From a virus, in the IMG/VR virus record IMGVR_UViG_3300017917_005055, positions 1 through 38,052 of that record: a stretch of DNA of 38,052 bases; one strand, 5' to 3'. The notes under the pieces were generated by a model. It was not told the origin of the DNA, did no database searches, and saw nothing but the letters and a program-made list of their open reading frames with translations. The translations under genes and the position numbers were made by a program. Numbering within the stretch: the first letter of the stretch is position 1; the number at the start of each line of letters is the position of its first letter. Of this stretch, positions 1 through 7,950 are shown piece by piece.

Positions 1-1466
1 CCAAACATGTCTCCGCCTCCTGGAGCTCCACCGGGTGCACCACCTGGTGCTTGTTCTTCGACAGTGATTGATTCGAGTTTGATATCTGCAATCTTGTCTC
101 TGATCTTACCTTTTTCAATTCTCTTGATTTCGTCGTCATTAAATTCCATAATGTTTTTACGGATCCATTCTTTGTCGACTAAACCTTCAGGCACTGCACC
201 TGCAATTTCAAATTTTGTTCTAATCAATTCTAGTTTTTGTTGTTGAGCAATGCTACTTGGATTTGAAAGCTTGAGTTCAAAGTCCAATAAATCTTCACTA
301 GTATAACCATGTGAATACAAATGTATCATTGCAATTTTGTTAAGTTCGGAAACAATTGTCTTTTGAATACGCTGAATGGTTCTACTAAATCTAATGTCTT
401 CTTGCGCCAATGTAGCTTTAGCACCTATCTCTTCATCATAGCCTAGATAAGCCTTTGGAACCTTAAGGGCAGAAAAAAGTTTCTTTTGAATGTATTCAAC
501 GTCTTCAATTGCTGAAGTATTTTGACCACCTGCCAATGTATCGATCTTTGTACCAGTATCACCACCACGAACAGGCAAGAAATAGTCTTCATCTACTGAT
601 AATGGATTATATCTTAAATCTACTTTTCCTGTTGTTTTATCTACGACTGCATTTCTCTTAAGAGCTGTCTGTGCTTGCTGTAAATAATCACCAACATTTT
701 CAGGAGGAATATTACCAACATCAATATAAAATACACGACGCTCAGGAGCACGAATAACACGATAAACCAACATCGCATCTTCAATCAAGATTAATTGACG
801 CCAGATACGACGAGCACCTTCTAGGACTGAAGAACCATAGGGTAGAAATGCGTCATTGCCTAATAAACGGAAGTGAGTAATTTGCCAATTTTCTAAAATT
901 CTATTGCCTTGAGTAATCCATCTAAATCGTACAGAGCCTGGATCTGTTGGATCAAAGCCTTCTTCACGTTCGATTTCTGCAATTGGAATAGGGAAAACAT
1001 TAATCACACCATAGTCAGGTGAAACGTCATTAAAAAGAAAAAAGTCACCATACTTGCAAAGATTACGTACCCACATAACCAGATTAAATTCTACGTTTAA
1101 TACATCATAGAATAAATTATCTAATATCTGTTTGATTTTCTTGTTCTCTGAGTAAATGTGGATAACATTTCCATCAACATCTGGGGAAACTGTTTCTTCT
1201 GCATAAATGTCAAGAGCACTACAAATTTCTGGAGTCGAGTCCATTTCACTAAAATCTGAATAACGAGCCATACGATCATAAGAACCATAAGCTGAAATTG
1301 TAGAATTATAAACATCGCTATGTGCTTTTCTAAATATGTCTAAACTTGAGGGACTACCAGGAGCCTTGTTTTGGAAAGCTTTTACTTTTCTTCTAACTGT
1401 AGGACCTGAACGGAACAGGTCGGTCAGTTTTTTAAATAAGCTTTCATTTTCTTTTTCTTTGGCCAT
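1..1466 (-). CDS. 20: Portal protein, T4 gp20-like (3' end cut by window edge)
   Basis: Portal vertex protein: it forms the dodecameric ring through which DNA enters and leaves the head and on which the terminase docks. 488 residues are visible and the reading frame is open to the left edge, so the C-terminus lies outside. The most telling stretch is at residues about 240-254, where APERRVFYIDVGNIP is almost identical to the hallmark of T4-like gp20. It is followed by DEDYFLPVRGG (about 292-302) and the VPKAYLGYDEE region (about 336-346), also typical of the family. The start is fixed because the codon just upstream of ATG 1466 is a stop. No strong ribosome binding site is seen. The visible end (about residues 472-485) is a low-complexity Gly/Ala/Pro tail with three APGG units. 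It follows terL in the same direction after a 66-base gap, the usual packaging-gene pairing. Confidence 0.95.
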   Translation of the reverse strand, partial: MAKEKENESLFKKLTDLFRSGPTVRRKVKAFQNKAPGSPSSLDIFRKAHSDVYNSTISAYGSYDRMARYSDFSEMDSTPEICSALDIYAEETVSPDVDGNVIHIYSENKKIKQILDNLFYDVLNVEFNLVMWVRNLCKYGDFFLFNDVSPDYGVINVFPIPIAEIEREEGFDPTDPGSVRFRWITQGNRILENWQITHFRLLGNDAFLPYGSSVLEGARRIWRQLILIEDAMLVYRVIRAPERRVFYIDVGNIPPENVGDYLQQAQTALKRNAVVDKTTGKVDLRYNPLSVDEDYFLPVRGGDTGTKIDTLAGGQNTSAIEDVEYIQKKLFSALKVPKAYLGYDEEIGAKATLAQEDIRFSRTIQRIQKTIVSELNKIAMIHLYSHGYTSEDLLDFELKLSNPSSIAQQQKLELIRTKFEIAGAVPEGLVDKEWIRKNIMEFNDDEIKRIEKGKIRDKIADIKLESITVEEQAPGGAPGGAPGGGDMF

Positions 1467-1532
1467 TTAAATATAACGCTCTTTTGCTTTTGAATTAAAT
1501 TATATGAAATACTATATATTTTAAAATTAAAT

Positions 1533-3164
1533 TTATCTAATGACCCAAGAAAAATCACCAATTGCCTTGTTTCTATTGTTCTGACCTGTGTCAATAATAC
1601 TGTCATTAGTCATGATAGGCAAGAAAGGATTAAATTGTTGTGTAAATTTTTGATTACCACCATACCAAGGACTAATAACTGTCTCATCTTGCTTTGTTGA
1701 ATTAACCTTCATACCTTTAATCATCTCATTCGCTAAATTAACATCAGCAGAAGAGATTTGACCACCAAATTTTTCTGTTACCCATAAACCTATAGCAAAA
1801 GACATAATTGCGTCATCATGATGTCCTTTCATCGCAGAAGGCTTATTTCCTGCCCAAACAAAAGTTTTAAGCTCTTCATAAAATCTCACAGAATTAATTT
1901 CAATTCTTTGATTTCTTACTGCTTCTTCCATGTTTGAAAGTATTTTTGCCCGACTGTCTTTTTGTGTGTTAAATCCACCTTTTGCAATAATAGAATTCTT
2001 ATCAAGAGAATAAGTGAATTCATATTTCAGCCTTTCGTCATCAAAATGTATATTGAAATATTTTAAATCACAGAGACGAGTTAAAACCATGTAACCATAA
2101 GTGTTATTTTCAGGACAAATTATTGCCTTATTGTATCTTCGACCCCAATCATAAAGCAATTGAGCCATATTGTCAGGAGCTAATTTGCCTTTGAATTCAA
2201 CGTCGACAGTTCTTGTGTCCGTATTAAAGATATGAAAAACACTATTGTCTCCACTGTCACCTCTAGCAATATCGGCAGAAATGATATAACGATGCCCTTC
2301 TCTAGGATATCTCCAAACCCATACATCTTGATTAGGTCCTGTTCTTTCGATAGGAGCTCTAACCATCATTTTCACGTATTCGATTTGTTCATTGGCAAGA
2401 AAAGTTTCACCAGAAGCAGAAAAGTCGCACAACAATTCTTGAGCGATCTGTTTGTCAGACATGTTCTTTGTTTCTTTTTCAAACCAAGTTTGATCTCTTT
2501 CTGGATGCACCTGCCAAGGTAGTTTTATTGCATTAAACTCATTTGTCTTTTGTTCTGCACCCATCCAAAGATCATAATATTGGCCACCAACACCATTAGG
2601 GGTTGATAAAATAATTGCACGACCACCAGTTGACAGTGTAGGATAAAGACCGGTCCAGATTTCATCAAAATTTCTAATAAAAGCGGCTTCATCAATAATC
2701 AAAAGAGACAAAGCTTCAGAACGACCTGCGTCTTCCGATGTAGGAATAGCCTTAATGGATGAACCATTTTCAAAAACGACCTGTTGCTTATTATTTGCAG
2801 AGATTTTCGAAAGAACAAGCCAAGGAGGTAAATTTGCAATTGCAACCTTGACTTTCTTCACAAAGTTTTGTGCAACCGCCATTTTTGTAGCAATAACAAG
2901 AATGTTCTTTTGCTTGTAAAAAAGAGCTAGCCAAATAGAATATGCAGCAGTAATCGTAGATATACCTAATTGTCTACTCTTAAGAATAATATTGAAACGA
3001 TGATCATTAAAGTCTTTAATACAATCATCCTGAAATGGATACGTATCAAATGGCAACAAACCTTTTGTAGGGTGTTCAATCTTTAGATATTTGTTAATAA
3101 AATAAACAGGATCTTTGCCACATTTAATGACTTCACTGATCTGTTGTTGTTTTGTCGAAGACAT
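1533..3164 (-). CDS. terL: Terminase large subunit, T4 gp17-like
   Basis: ATP-driven DNA packaging motor with a headful-type nuclease, 543 residues (T4 gp17 is 610). The N-terminal ATPase shows a Walker A motif SRQLGIST (63-70), a Walker B motif LLIIDEA with D158/E159, and a coupling motif LSTPNG (187-191 region) followed by the YYDLW seen in gp17 relatives. The C-terminal RNase H-fold nuclease shows its acidic residues at ISADIARGDSGDN (D298), CPENN (E352) and GHHDDAIMS (D450/D451). All key residues appear intact, so it should be active. It starts 2 bases after the stop of the 123-residue gene upstream and is probably translationally coupled to it. It precedes the portal gene. Confidence 0.96.
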   Translation of the reverse strand: MSSTKQQQISEVIKCGKDPVYFINKYLKIEHPTKGLLPFDTYPFQDDCIKDFNDHRFNIILKSRQLGISTITAAYSIWLALFYKQKNILVIATKMAVAQNFVKKVKVAIANLPPWLVLSKISANNKQQVVFENGSSIKAIPTSEDAGRSEALSLLIIDEAAFIRNFDEIWTGLYPTLSTGGRAIILSTPNGVGGQYYDLWMGAEQKTNEFNAIKLPWQVHPERDQTWFEKETKNMSDKQIAQELLCDFSASGETFLANEQIEYVKMMVRAPIERTGPNQDVWVWRYPREGHRYIISADIARGDSGDNSVFHIFNTDTRTVDVEFKGKLAPDNMAQLLYDWGRRYNKAIICPENNTYGYMVLTRLCDLKYFNIHFDDERLKYEFTYSLDKNSIIAKGGFNTQKDSRAKILSNMEEAVRNQRIEINSVRFYEELKTFVWAGNKPSAMKGHHDDAIMSFAIGLWVTEKFGGQISSADVNLANEMIKGMKVNSTKQDETVISPWYGGNQKFTQQFNPFLPIMTNDSIIDTGQNNRNKAIGDFSWVIR

Positions 3165-3166
3165 TT

Positions 3167-3538
3167 TTAATCCGCAATTTGAAATTGTATGTTCTGACTA
3201 TACTTAATTATTCTTCTTTGTGAATAAGGATTAGTTGTAATTGTTTCAAATAAATCATTTTCGCCTACTTTTGTCATCTTCAAAGACTTTCCTGTAGCAT
3301 CTTTGAAACCGGCCTTGATCAATTTTACTCTATCTCCAATCAACTTTGTTCCTTCTTCTCTACACATAGGTGTCTGAGCATGCAAACCTTGTTCTTTTGA
3401 AAAATTGATAATGCTTTGATAGCTAATTGTCAAAATATCACCCATTAATTTAGCAGTTACTTTTCTTGTTCCGTCACTTGTATTGTGAAATACATTATCT
3501 ATTAAAGATCCAAATGCATTTGAAGTTTGAATATTCAT
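3167..3538 (-). CDS. Hypothetical protein in the small-terminase position
   Basis: 123 residues, not recognised by sequence. An AAGGA ribosome binding site 7 bases before ATG 3538 supports expression and the chosen start. It lies directly upstream of terL with a 2-base gap, a place where many phages carry the small terminase subunit. However, I see no clear helix-turn-helix and no long coiled coil of the gp16 type, so TerS is only a positional guess. The protein is mixed polar with a basic middle (GDRVKLIKAGFKDATGKSLK, about 68-87) and no signal peptide or membrane segment. A palindromic, promoter-like sequence lies in the gap upstream (3559-3578). Confidence 0.75.
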   Translation of the reverse strand: MNIQTSNAFGSLIDNVFHNTSDGTRKVTAKLMGDILTISYQSIINFSKEQGLHAQTPMCREEGTKLIGDRVKLIKAGFKDATGKSLKMTKVGENDLFETITTNPYSQRRIIKYSQNIQFQIAD

Positions 3539-3558
3539 TTATAATTCCTTCATTAGTC

Positions 3559-3578
3559 TAATTATAAATTTATAATTA
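3559..3578. repeat. 20-base perfect AT palindrome upstream of the packaging genes
   Basis: A fully self-complementary 20-base A/T-only sequence centred at 3568/3569. It fills most of the gap between the zinc-ribbon gene and the 123-residue gene. It could act as a small cruciform, an operator-like site or part of a promoter. Because the area is so AT-rich, chance cannot be excluded. Confidence 0.5.
3567..3574 (-). promoter_or_regulatory. Candidate T4-type late promoter (TATAAATT)
   Basis: Read on the minus strand this is TATAAATT, 7 of 8 bases of the T4 late promoter core TATAAATA. It lies 29 bases before ATG 3538, leaving room for a transcription start and the AAGGA ribosome binding site. 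If real it would drive the 123-residue gene, terL and portal. It sits inside a palindrome in AT-rich DNA, so it is a weak call from one motif. Confidence 0.3.
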
Positions 3579-3587
3579 TCAAACTTT

Positions 3588-3818
3588 TCATTTAAAATTT
3601 AATTTATAGTAATTATCCTGTGCACAATCCGAACACATTTTATATTTCTTATATGTTTCTATGTCTTCGATGTTTCTAAACAAACTGGAGCATTCTGGAC
3701 AATCTACAGGAATACTTTCATCATTGACAGGCCTGACAAATCTAATGTCATTTGTTTCATATTCTTCAGTGTTTTTATCAATTGCCTTCCAATTTTCTTT
3801 TTTATTCAAATCTAACAT
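3588..3818 (-). CDS. Small zinc-ribbon-like protein
   Basis: 76 residues from ATG 3818. A longer reading from a TTG at 3842 is possible, but ATG 3818 has an excellent AAAGGA site 5 bases upstream, so I prefer the shorter form. It overlaps the 3' end of the SbcD-SbcC fusion gene by 17 bases. The C-terminal half holds two Cys pairs (CPEC about 40-43 and CSDC about 62-65) separated by a short acidic and basic spacer, as in a treble-clef or zinc-ribbon knuckle. Metal binding is inferred. The target could be DNA, RNA or protein, and I do not recognise a named family. Small Cys4 proteins are common in T4-like phages. Confidence 0.75.
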   Translation of the reverse strand: MLDLNKKENWKAIDKNTEEYETNDIRFVRPVNDESIPVDCPECSSLFRNIEDIETYKKYKMCSDCAQDNYYKLNFK

Positions 3819-6800
3819 ACGAGTCCTTTCCGTTTGCTTCAATACTCAAAGTGTCTTCAACAATGTCCTTAATTGCATCAACGTGAGAGATAATAAGAAT
3901 AGTTTTAAAGTATTTCTTAAATCCTTCTAGTAATCTTACGCATGCTTCGATGTTTGTATCATCTAAAGCTCCAAAACCTTCATCAATAATAAAAATATTT
4001 GACTTAGGTAAATTACTAATGTTAATCAGGCCAACCCTAATCGCCAAAGAAGCAATCATTTTTTCCATACCTGAACCACATTCTACTATTCTTCTGTTGT
4101 CTCCGCCATAGTTGATGTAGACTTCGAGGTCATCATCAAGAATTTCAATGTCAAGTGTAAAATCAGAGACACCATGCAAAATATCTTTGACTTCTTTGTT
4201 CAAGGATGGAAGCATTTCCTTGATCAACATTGAAGGTATACCTTTCTTTGAGAGGCATCCGATGAATGACTCATAAGATTTCCAATCTTCAATCATCTTT
4301 TGATACTTTTCTTCTTCTTCGATGTAGTTTTGTATCATTTTCTCTAAATAAGAGTTTCTTCCTTTGATTGAGATCAAACCTACATTTCTTTGATCCTTGT
4401 CTCTACTGACTTTGTTTAATGAATTTTTTAGATCATTAATGATTTCTTCGTCATCTTCATTCGTAATTGACTTAAGTTGTTTAAGTTTTTGATTTTGCTT
4501 CAATAGTTTATCTAGACAGTCATCGATCTTACTTTGAGACATACTGATCTTCTGATTGAGATTTTCGATCTTAAGACGGTTTTCTTTGTCTCTCATTGAA
4601 AATTCTTCATATTTCTTGATTTTTTCATCAAATTGTTCTTTTTCTAACTCTTGACATGTTCTGTATAAATCTTTGCTACTTTCTTCTAGTTTTGCATAAT
4701 TTTCTTCACTTTGCTTCAAGTTGTTAAAATCTTCATGTGCGTTCTTAATAAACCTACAAGTAGGAAAACTGTCTCCGCAAGGAACACTACTTAACAATTG
4801 AGCAGCTTCTTTCTTCTTTTTGAGTTCTTTTTTAGTATTTTCCAATTGGTTCAAAATAATTGTCAATTGCGACTTAAGGTTCAAAAATCTCTCTTTTTCC
4901 TTCTTAAGTTCAGTAAGATTAAATTGTTCTTCAATGTTCTTAAATTTTTCAATTTTTCTAGAAAGTTCAGAAATTTCATTTTTATTCTTCTCGATGTCAT
5001 TTTTTTCTCTATTTGAAGTATATTCTAAGGTTTCTATCTCTTTTTCGACTTCGTGTAATTCTTTGAGCTCGAGATTTTTATTTTTCATTTTTTCTAAATT
5101 TAGTCTAATTTCGATCTCTTCTTTGCTAAGATCATTAATTTTTTCTTCAAGATTTTTTATTGACATTTCATTGTCAAGTATCTCGTTTTGAGCTTCTTGT
5201 TTCAAAGAGAGCCAATTTTTCTCTTGGCTTTGCTTAAGCCTGATTTTTATCTCATTTGAGCTTTCTTTTGCAATTTTGCTCAATTCTTCAAAAATATCAA
5301 GGTTCATGAACTTTGAGAGATAATGTTTTCTAGATCCTGACTTTTCATTGATAAATGAATTAATATTGCCCTGTGAAGCAAATGAAGTCATTAAGAACTC
5401 ATCGGATGTTCCAATCAACTCTCTAAGTACTTTTTCTGTTTCTCGTCTTTGCTCGTCACTTTCATTGACAATATTACCATCTTCAGCAATTCTTTTCAAA
5501 GAAAGGTCTGTGGGTGAATAAAATTCATTCATTTTCTTTTTAATTGGAATTTTCTTTGTAGATCTCTCGACCTGATATTTTTGATTATTTACATCAATAA
5601 TTGCTTTTGTTTCACAATTATCTTTTCTTGTGTTGATAATGTGAATATTTTTCATGCTTCCTCTGTCTGTTCCATTAAATAGATTATACATCAATGTTCC
5701 AGGAATAGATGACTTGCCAGCTGCGTTTTTGCCAAAAATACCAATAATTCCATTTAGATTGTCAAAATTGATAAAATTGTCTTCTCCGTAACTAAAAGTG
5801 TTACTGAACTCTAATGATTTAATTGCCCAATTTGTAGGCTTTCTGTTTTGATCTTCAGGTAAATTGTCCAAAGTTTTTTCAAAAAGCTTGCTAATTTTTA
5901 AAAGTTGATCTTCTGTCACATTATTTCCAAAATAATTTTGCAACATCATTTTTCTAGCATCTTCGTTCCAAATATTGAAATTTTTTCTTTTTTCTTCAAT
6001 AATTTGAATACTTTGATCAATTCCATCATTTTTGAAAATAATTTCTTTTGCAGATTTTTTTTCCTTTAAAAACGATGTAATCAATTTTATTTCACCTTGA
6101 TTTAGAGCAGACTCAGATTTAATTCTAAATCTTGCTCCAATAGGATATTGATCCAACTCTTTAATTGTGTCATCTGTGTTTCCTTTCCATTCACATGTGA
6201 TGTAAACATGAGGATTATCTAATTTGACAAATTCAGAGCTATAATTCCATTTATTTTCAATGTTCCAGACTAGAAATCCTTTTTCTAATTCTTCTCCATA
6301 GTTTTGTTGAATTGTGGAACCAGGATATGCAATTCTTTTCTCCATGTCAAGATATTGCTTCTTATGAATGTCTCCTAGGAAACCAAAGTCAAATTCTTTA
6401 AAAAAATCTAAATTGACTTCACCACTTAATTCCCAATCAGAGTCTGTTAAACTACCTAAGACTGAACCGTGAAATGTCGCAATATTGATTTCATCCTGTA
6501 CAGGCTTAACATCTTTCCATCCTTCTTCATCAAAACAACTAAAGACACACCAATTAAATCCTTTGATCCCAGTAGGATAAGTTCCACTCTTTTTGTATAA
6601 GAAAAGTCTTGGATTATTAAGAGCTTCAACAATAGGGGTAATTGCATCAAGTCTGTTTTGATTTAAAATTAAACCGTCATGATTTCCCAGGATTACATGG
6701 GTTGGTGCCAAATTAGCAAGATTAGTAAACCACCAATTAAGAATATTGATTAACTCAGGCGATATCCCCTGTGTCTTAGAATGAACAATATCACCACCTA

Positions 6801-6927
6801 CAAAGATTAAATCAGGTTTAATTTCTCTAACTTTATCAAAAAATGAATTAAAAACTAAACGATATTCATCATGTCTTTTTAGACCTCTAAAATGAATATC
6901 AGAAATATGGACACACTTAAAACTCAT
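3802..6927 (-). CDS. Fused SbcD(Mre11)-SbcC(Rad50) recombination nuclease, gp47-gp46 in one chain
   Basis: 1041 residues combining two proteins that are separate in T4 and bacteria. Residues 1 to about 330 are an Mre11/SbcD metallophosphoesterase: DIH (10-12), GGD (44-46), GNHD (81-84), FHGS (H153) and GDIHKKQ (185-191) supply the two-metal site. Residues about 368-1041 are a Rad50/SbcC ABC-type ATPase: Walker A GKNAAGKSS (399-407), Q-loop FASQGN (516-521), long coiled coils (about 550-715 and 735-900), signature-like CGSGMEKM (950-957), Walker B IFIIDEG (D982/E983), D-loop GALDD and switch H1015. The coiled-coil apex carries C717-x6-C724 in place of the usual CxxC zinc hook. The role is double-strand end resection and recombination-dependent replication. 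AAGGA lies 8 bases before ATG 6927. Confidence 0.93.
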   Translation of the reverse strand: MSFKCVHISDIHFRGLKRHDEYRLVFNSFFDKVREIKPDLIFVGGDIVHSKTQGISPELINILNWWFTNLANLAPTHVILGNHDGLILNQNRLDAITPIVEALNNPRLFLYKKSGTYPTGIKGFNWCVFSCFDEEGWKDVKPVQDEINIATFHGSVLGSLTDSDWELSGEVNLDFFKEFDFGFLGDIHKKQYLDMEKRIAYPGSTIQQNYGEELEKGFLVWNIENKWNYSSEFVKLDNPHVYITCEWKGNTDDTIKELDQYPIGARFRIKSESALNQGEIKLITSFLKEKKSAKEIIFKNDGIDQSIQIIEEKRKNFNIWNEDARKMMLQNYFGNNVTEDQLLKISKLFEKTLDNLPEDQNRKPTNWAIKSLEFSNTFSYGEDNFINFDNLNGIIGIFGKNAAGKSSIPGTLMYNLFNGTDRGSMKNIHIINTRKDNCETKAIIDVNNQKYQVERSTKKIPIKKKMNEFYSPTDLSLKRIAEDGNIVNESDEQRRETEKVLRELIGTSDEFLMTSFASQGNINSFINEKSGSRKHYLSKFMNLDIFEELSKIAKESSNEIKIRLKQSQEKNWLSLKQEAQNEILDNEMSIKNLEEKINDLSKEEIEIRLNLEKMKNKNLELKELHEVEKEIETLEYTSNREKNDIEKNKNEISELSRKIEKFKNIEEQFNLTELKKEKERFLNLKSQLTIILNQLENTKKELKKKKEAAQLLSSVPCGDSFPTCRFIKNAHEDFNNLKQSEENYAKLEESSKDLYRTCQELEKEQFDEKIKKYEEFSMRDKENRLKIENLNQKISMSQSKIDDCLDKLLKQNQKLKQLKSITNEDDEEIINDLKNSLNKVSRDKDQRNVGLISIKGRNSYLEKMIQNYIEEEEKYQKMIEDWKSYESFIGCLSKKGIPSMLIKEMLPSLNKEVKDILHGVSDFTLDIEILDDDLEVYINYGGDNRRIVECGSGMEKMIASLAIRVGLINISNLPKSNIFIIDEGFGALDDTNIEACVRLLEGFKKYFKTILIISHVDAIKDIVEDTLSIEANGKDSYVRFE

Positions 6928-6951
6928 AAAACAGTTCCTTAGAGATTAAAT

Positions 6952-7950
6952 CTAGATTAAAGATATTTTATTTAATAGTAATGAACTTGCATCAAGTTTA
7001 CAACTGTTTTGATATAAATTGTCAAACATCTCATGAGACATATCACCAACATCTTTCTCGTATGAAGTGTCCATTAGACTGACGTCGATATTATATTTCA
7101 TAAGATCATCTGCAATCTTTAATGTTTTACTAATTGCATCTTTGTCCAATGCAAGAATGACAGGAGTTCCATTTTTAACAATTTTTTTAAAAAGAGCACT
7201 ATCTTTTGGTAAAGAACTACCTAAAAGACATGTTGCATTATCATTTGTCTTAAGTAAATCGAGTGGTCCTTCAACAATAGTCAATGGTTTTTTCCAATTT
7301 ATGTTTAAATCATTAAAAATTATCTTTACACGACTAGCATTACAATTAATGTATTTATACATGTCCGTGGTAGGAGCATCAATTCTTCTGCAAGTATAAA
7401 AATTAATAATACCATTTTCATCAAAAGAAGGCAATATCAATGATCTTCTGAAATTAGAATGATTGCTTACTCCTAATCTTAGAAGCCACATTTTATGATC
7501 ATCACAACCTCTATTTATTGCATAATTGCAGACATCTCGTATATCTGGATCCATTGCATCTAGATTTAATGCACAAAACATAAACCCTTCAGGTATTTCA
7601 ACTTTTTCTAATTCTTCTGGCTTTTCTTCATTATCATCAAGTTGATTTAAAATGTCTAACCATTCATCTTTGATTTGATTTGAGGAGTCAAGAAAGTAAT
7701 TTTTGGACTCAGAATAATACTTTTCACTTAATTTTTTAACAAGATAAGGAATACTTCTACCTTTTGTGTCACAAACAAAGCAATGATATAAGTTCTTTTC
7801 TACATTCACAATCATTTTAAGTTTGTTTTTATTGCTATTTTCACAATAAGGACACCAAATCGCAATTTCAGGACAATCTTTAGAGTTTTTATAGTTTAAA
7901 ACGATTTTCTTAAGAAAGTTTAATTTTTCACTTGTCGTTTTTGTATTCAT
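6952..7950 (-). CDS. 61: DNA primase, T4 gp61-like
   Basis: Makes short RNA primers for lagging-strand synthesis. It has 332 residues, close to the 342 of T4 gp61. An N-terminal zinc-binding region has C33-x2-C36 and HC57-x2-C60, the arrangement seen in CHC2-type primases. The catalytic TOPRIM core shows TIVEGPLDLL (E227) and LALDKDA (D269, D271), with a further KDVGDMS acidic segment (299-305). The start ATG overlaps the 3' end of the RuvC-like gene by 23 bases, which suggests coupled translation. The partner helicase (gp41 type) is not in this window. A helicase-less TOPRIM protein of this length with an intact zinc motif fits primase better than the other TOPRIM families. Confidence 0.88.
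   Translation of the reverse strand: MNTKTTSEKLNFLKKIVLNYKNSKDCPEIAIWCPYCENSNKNKLKMIVNVEKNLYHCFVCDTKGRSIPYLVKKLSEKYYSESKNYFLDSSNQIKDEWLDILNQLDDNEEKPEELEKVEIPEGFMFCALNLDAMDPDIRDVCNYAINRGCDDHKMWLLRLGVSNHSNFRRSLILPSFDENGIINFYTCRRIDAPTTDMYKYINCNASRVKIIFNDLNINWKKPLTIVEGPLDLLKTNDNATCLLGSSLPKDSALFKKIVKNGTPVILALDKDAISKTLKIADDLMKYNIDVSLMDTSYEKDVGDMSHEMFDNLYQNSCKLDASSLLLNKISLI

Noticed and set aside
7-246. Plus-strand frame of 79 residues at the left edge
   Set aside because: It is the antisense of the portal C-terminus. The Gly/Pro look comes from the complementary repeat, and the portal frame has clear family motifs.
1424-1606. Minus-strand 60-residue frame between terL and portal
   Set aside because: It overlaps the ends of both genes in another frame, has no ribosome binding site and no recognisable content.
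4798-5191. Plus-strand Phe/Ser-rich frames resembling membrane proteins
   Set aside because: They are antisense shadows of the Lys/Glu-rich coiled coil of the SbcC part, which reads as Phe/Ser/Leu on the other strand.
7342-7349. TATAAATA-like match on the minus strand within the primase gene
   Set aside because: It lies inside coding sequence in AT-rich DNA and far from the next start, so chance is the simplest explanation.
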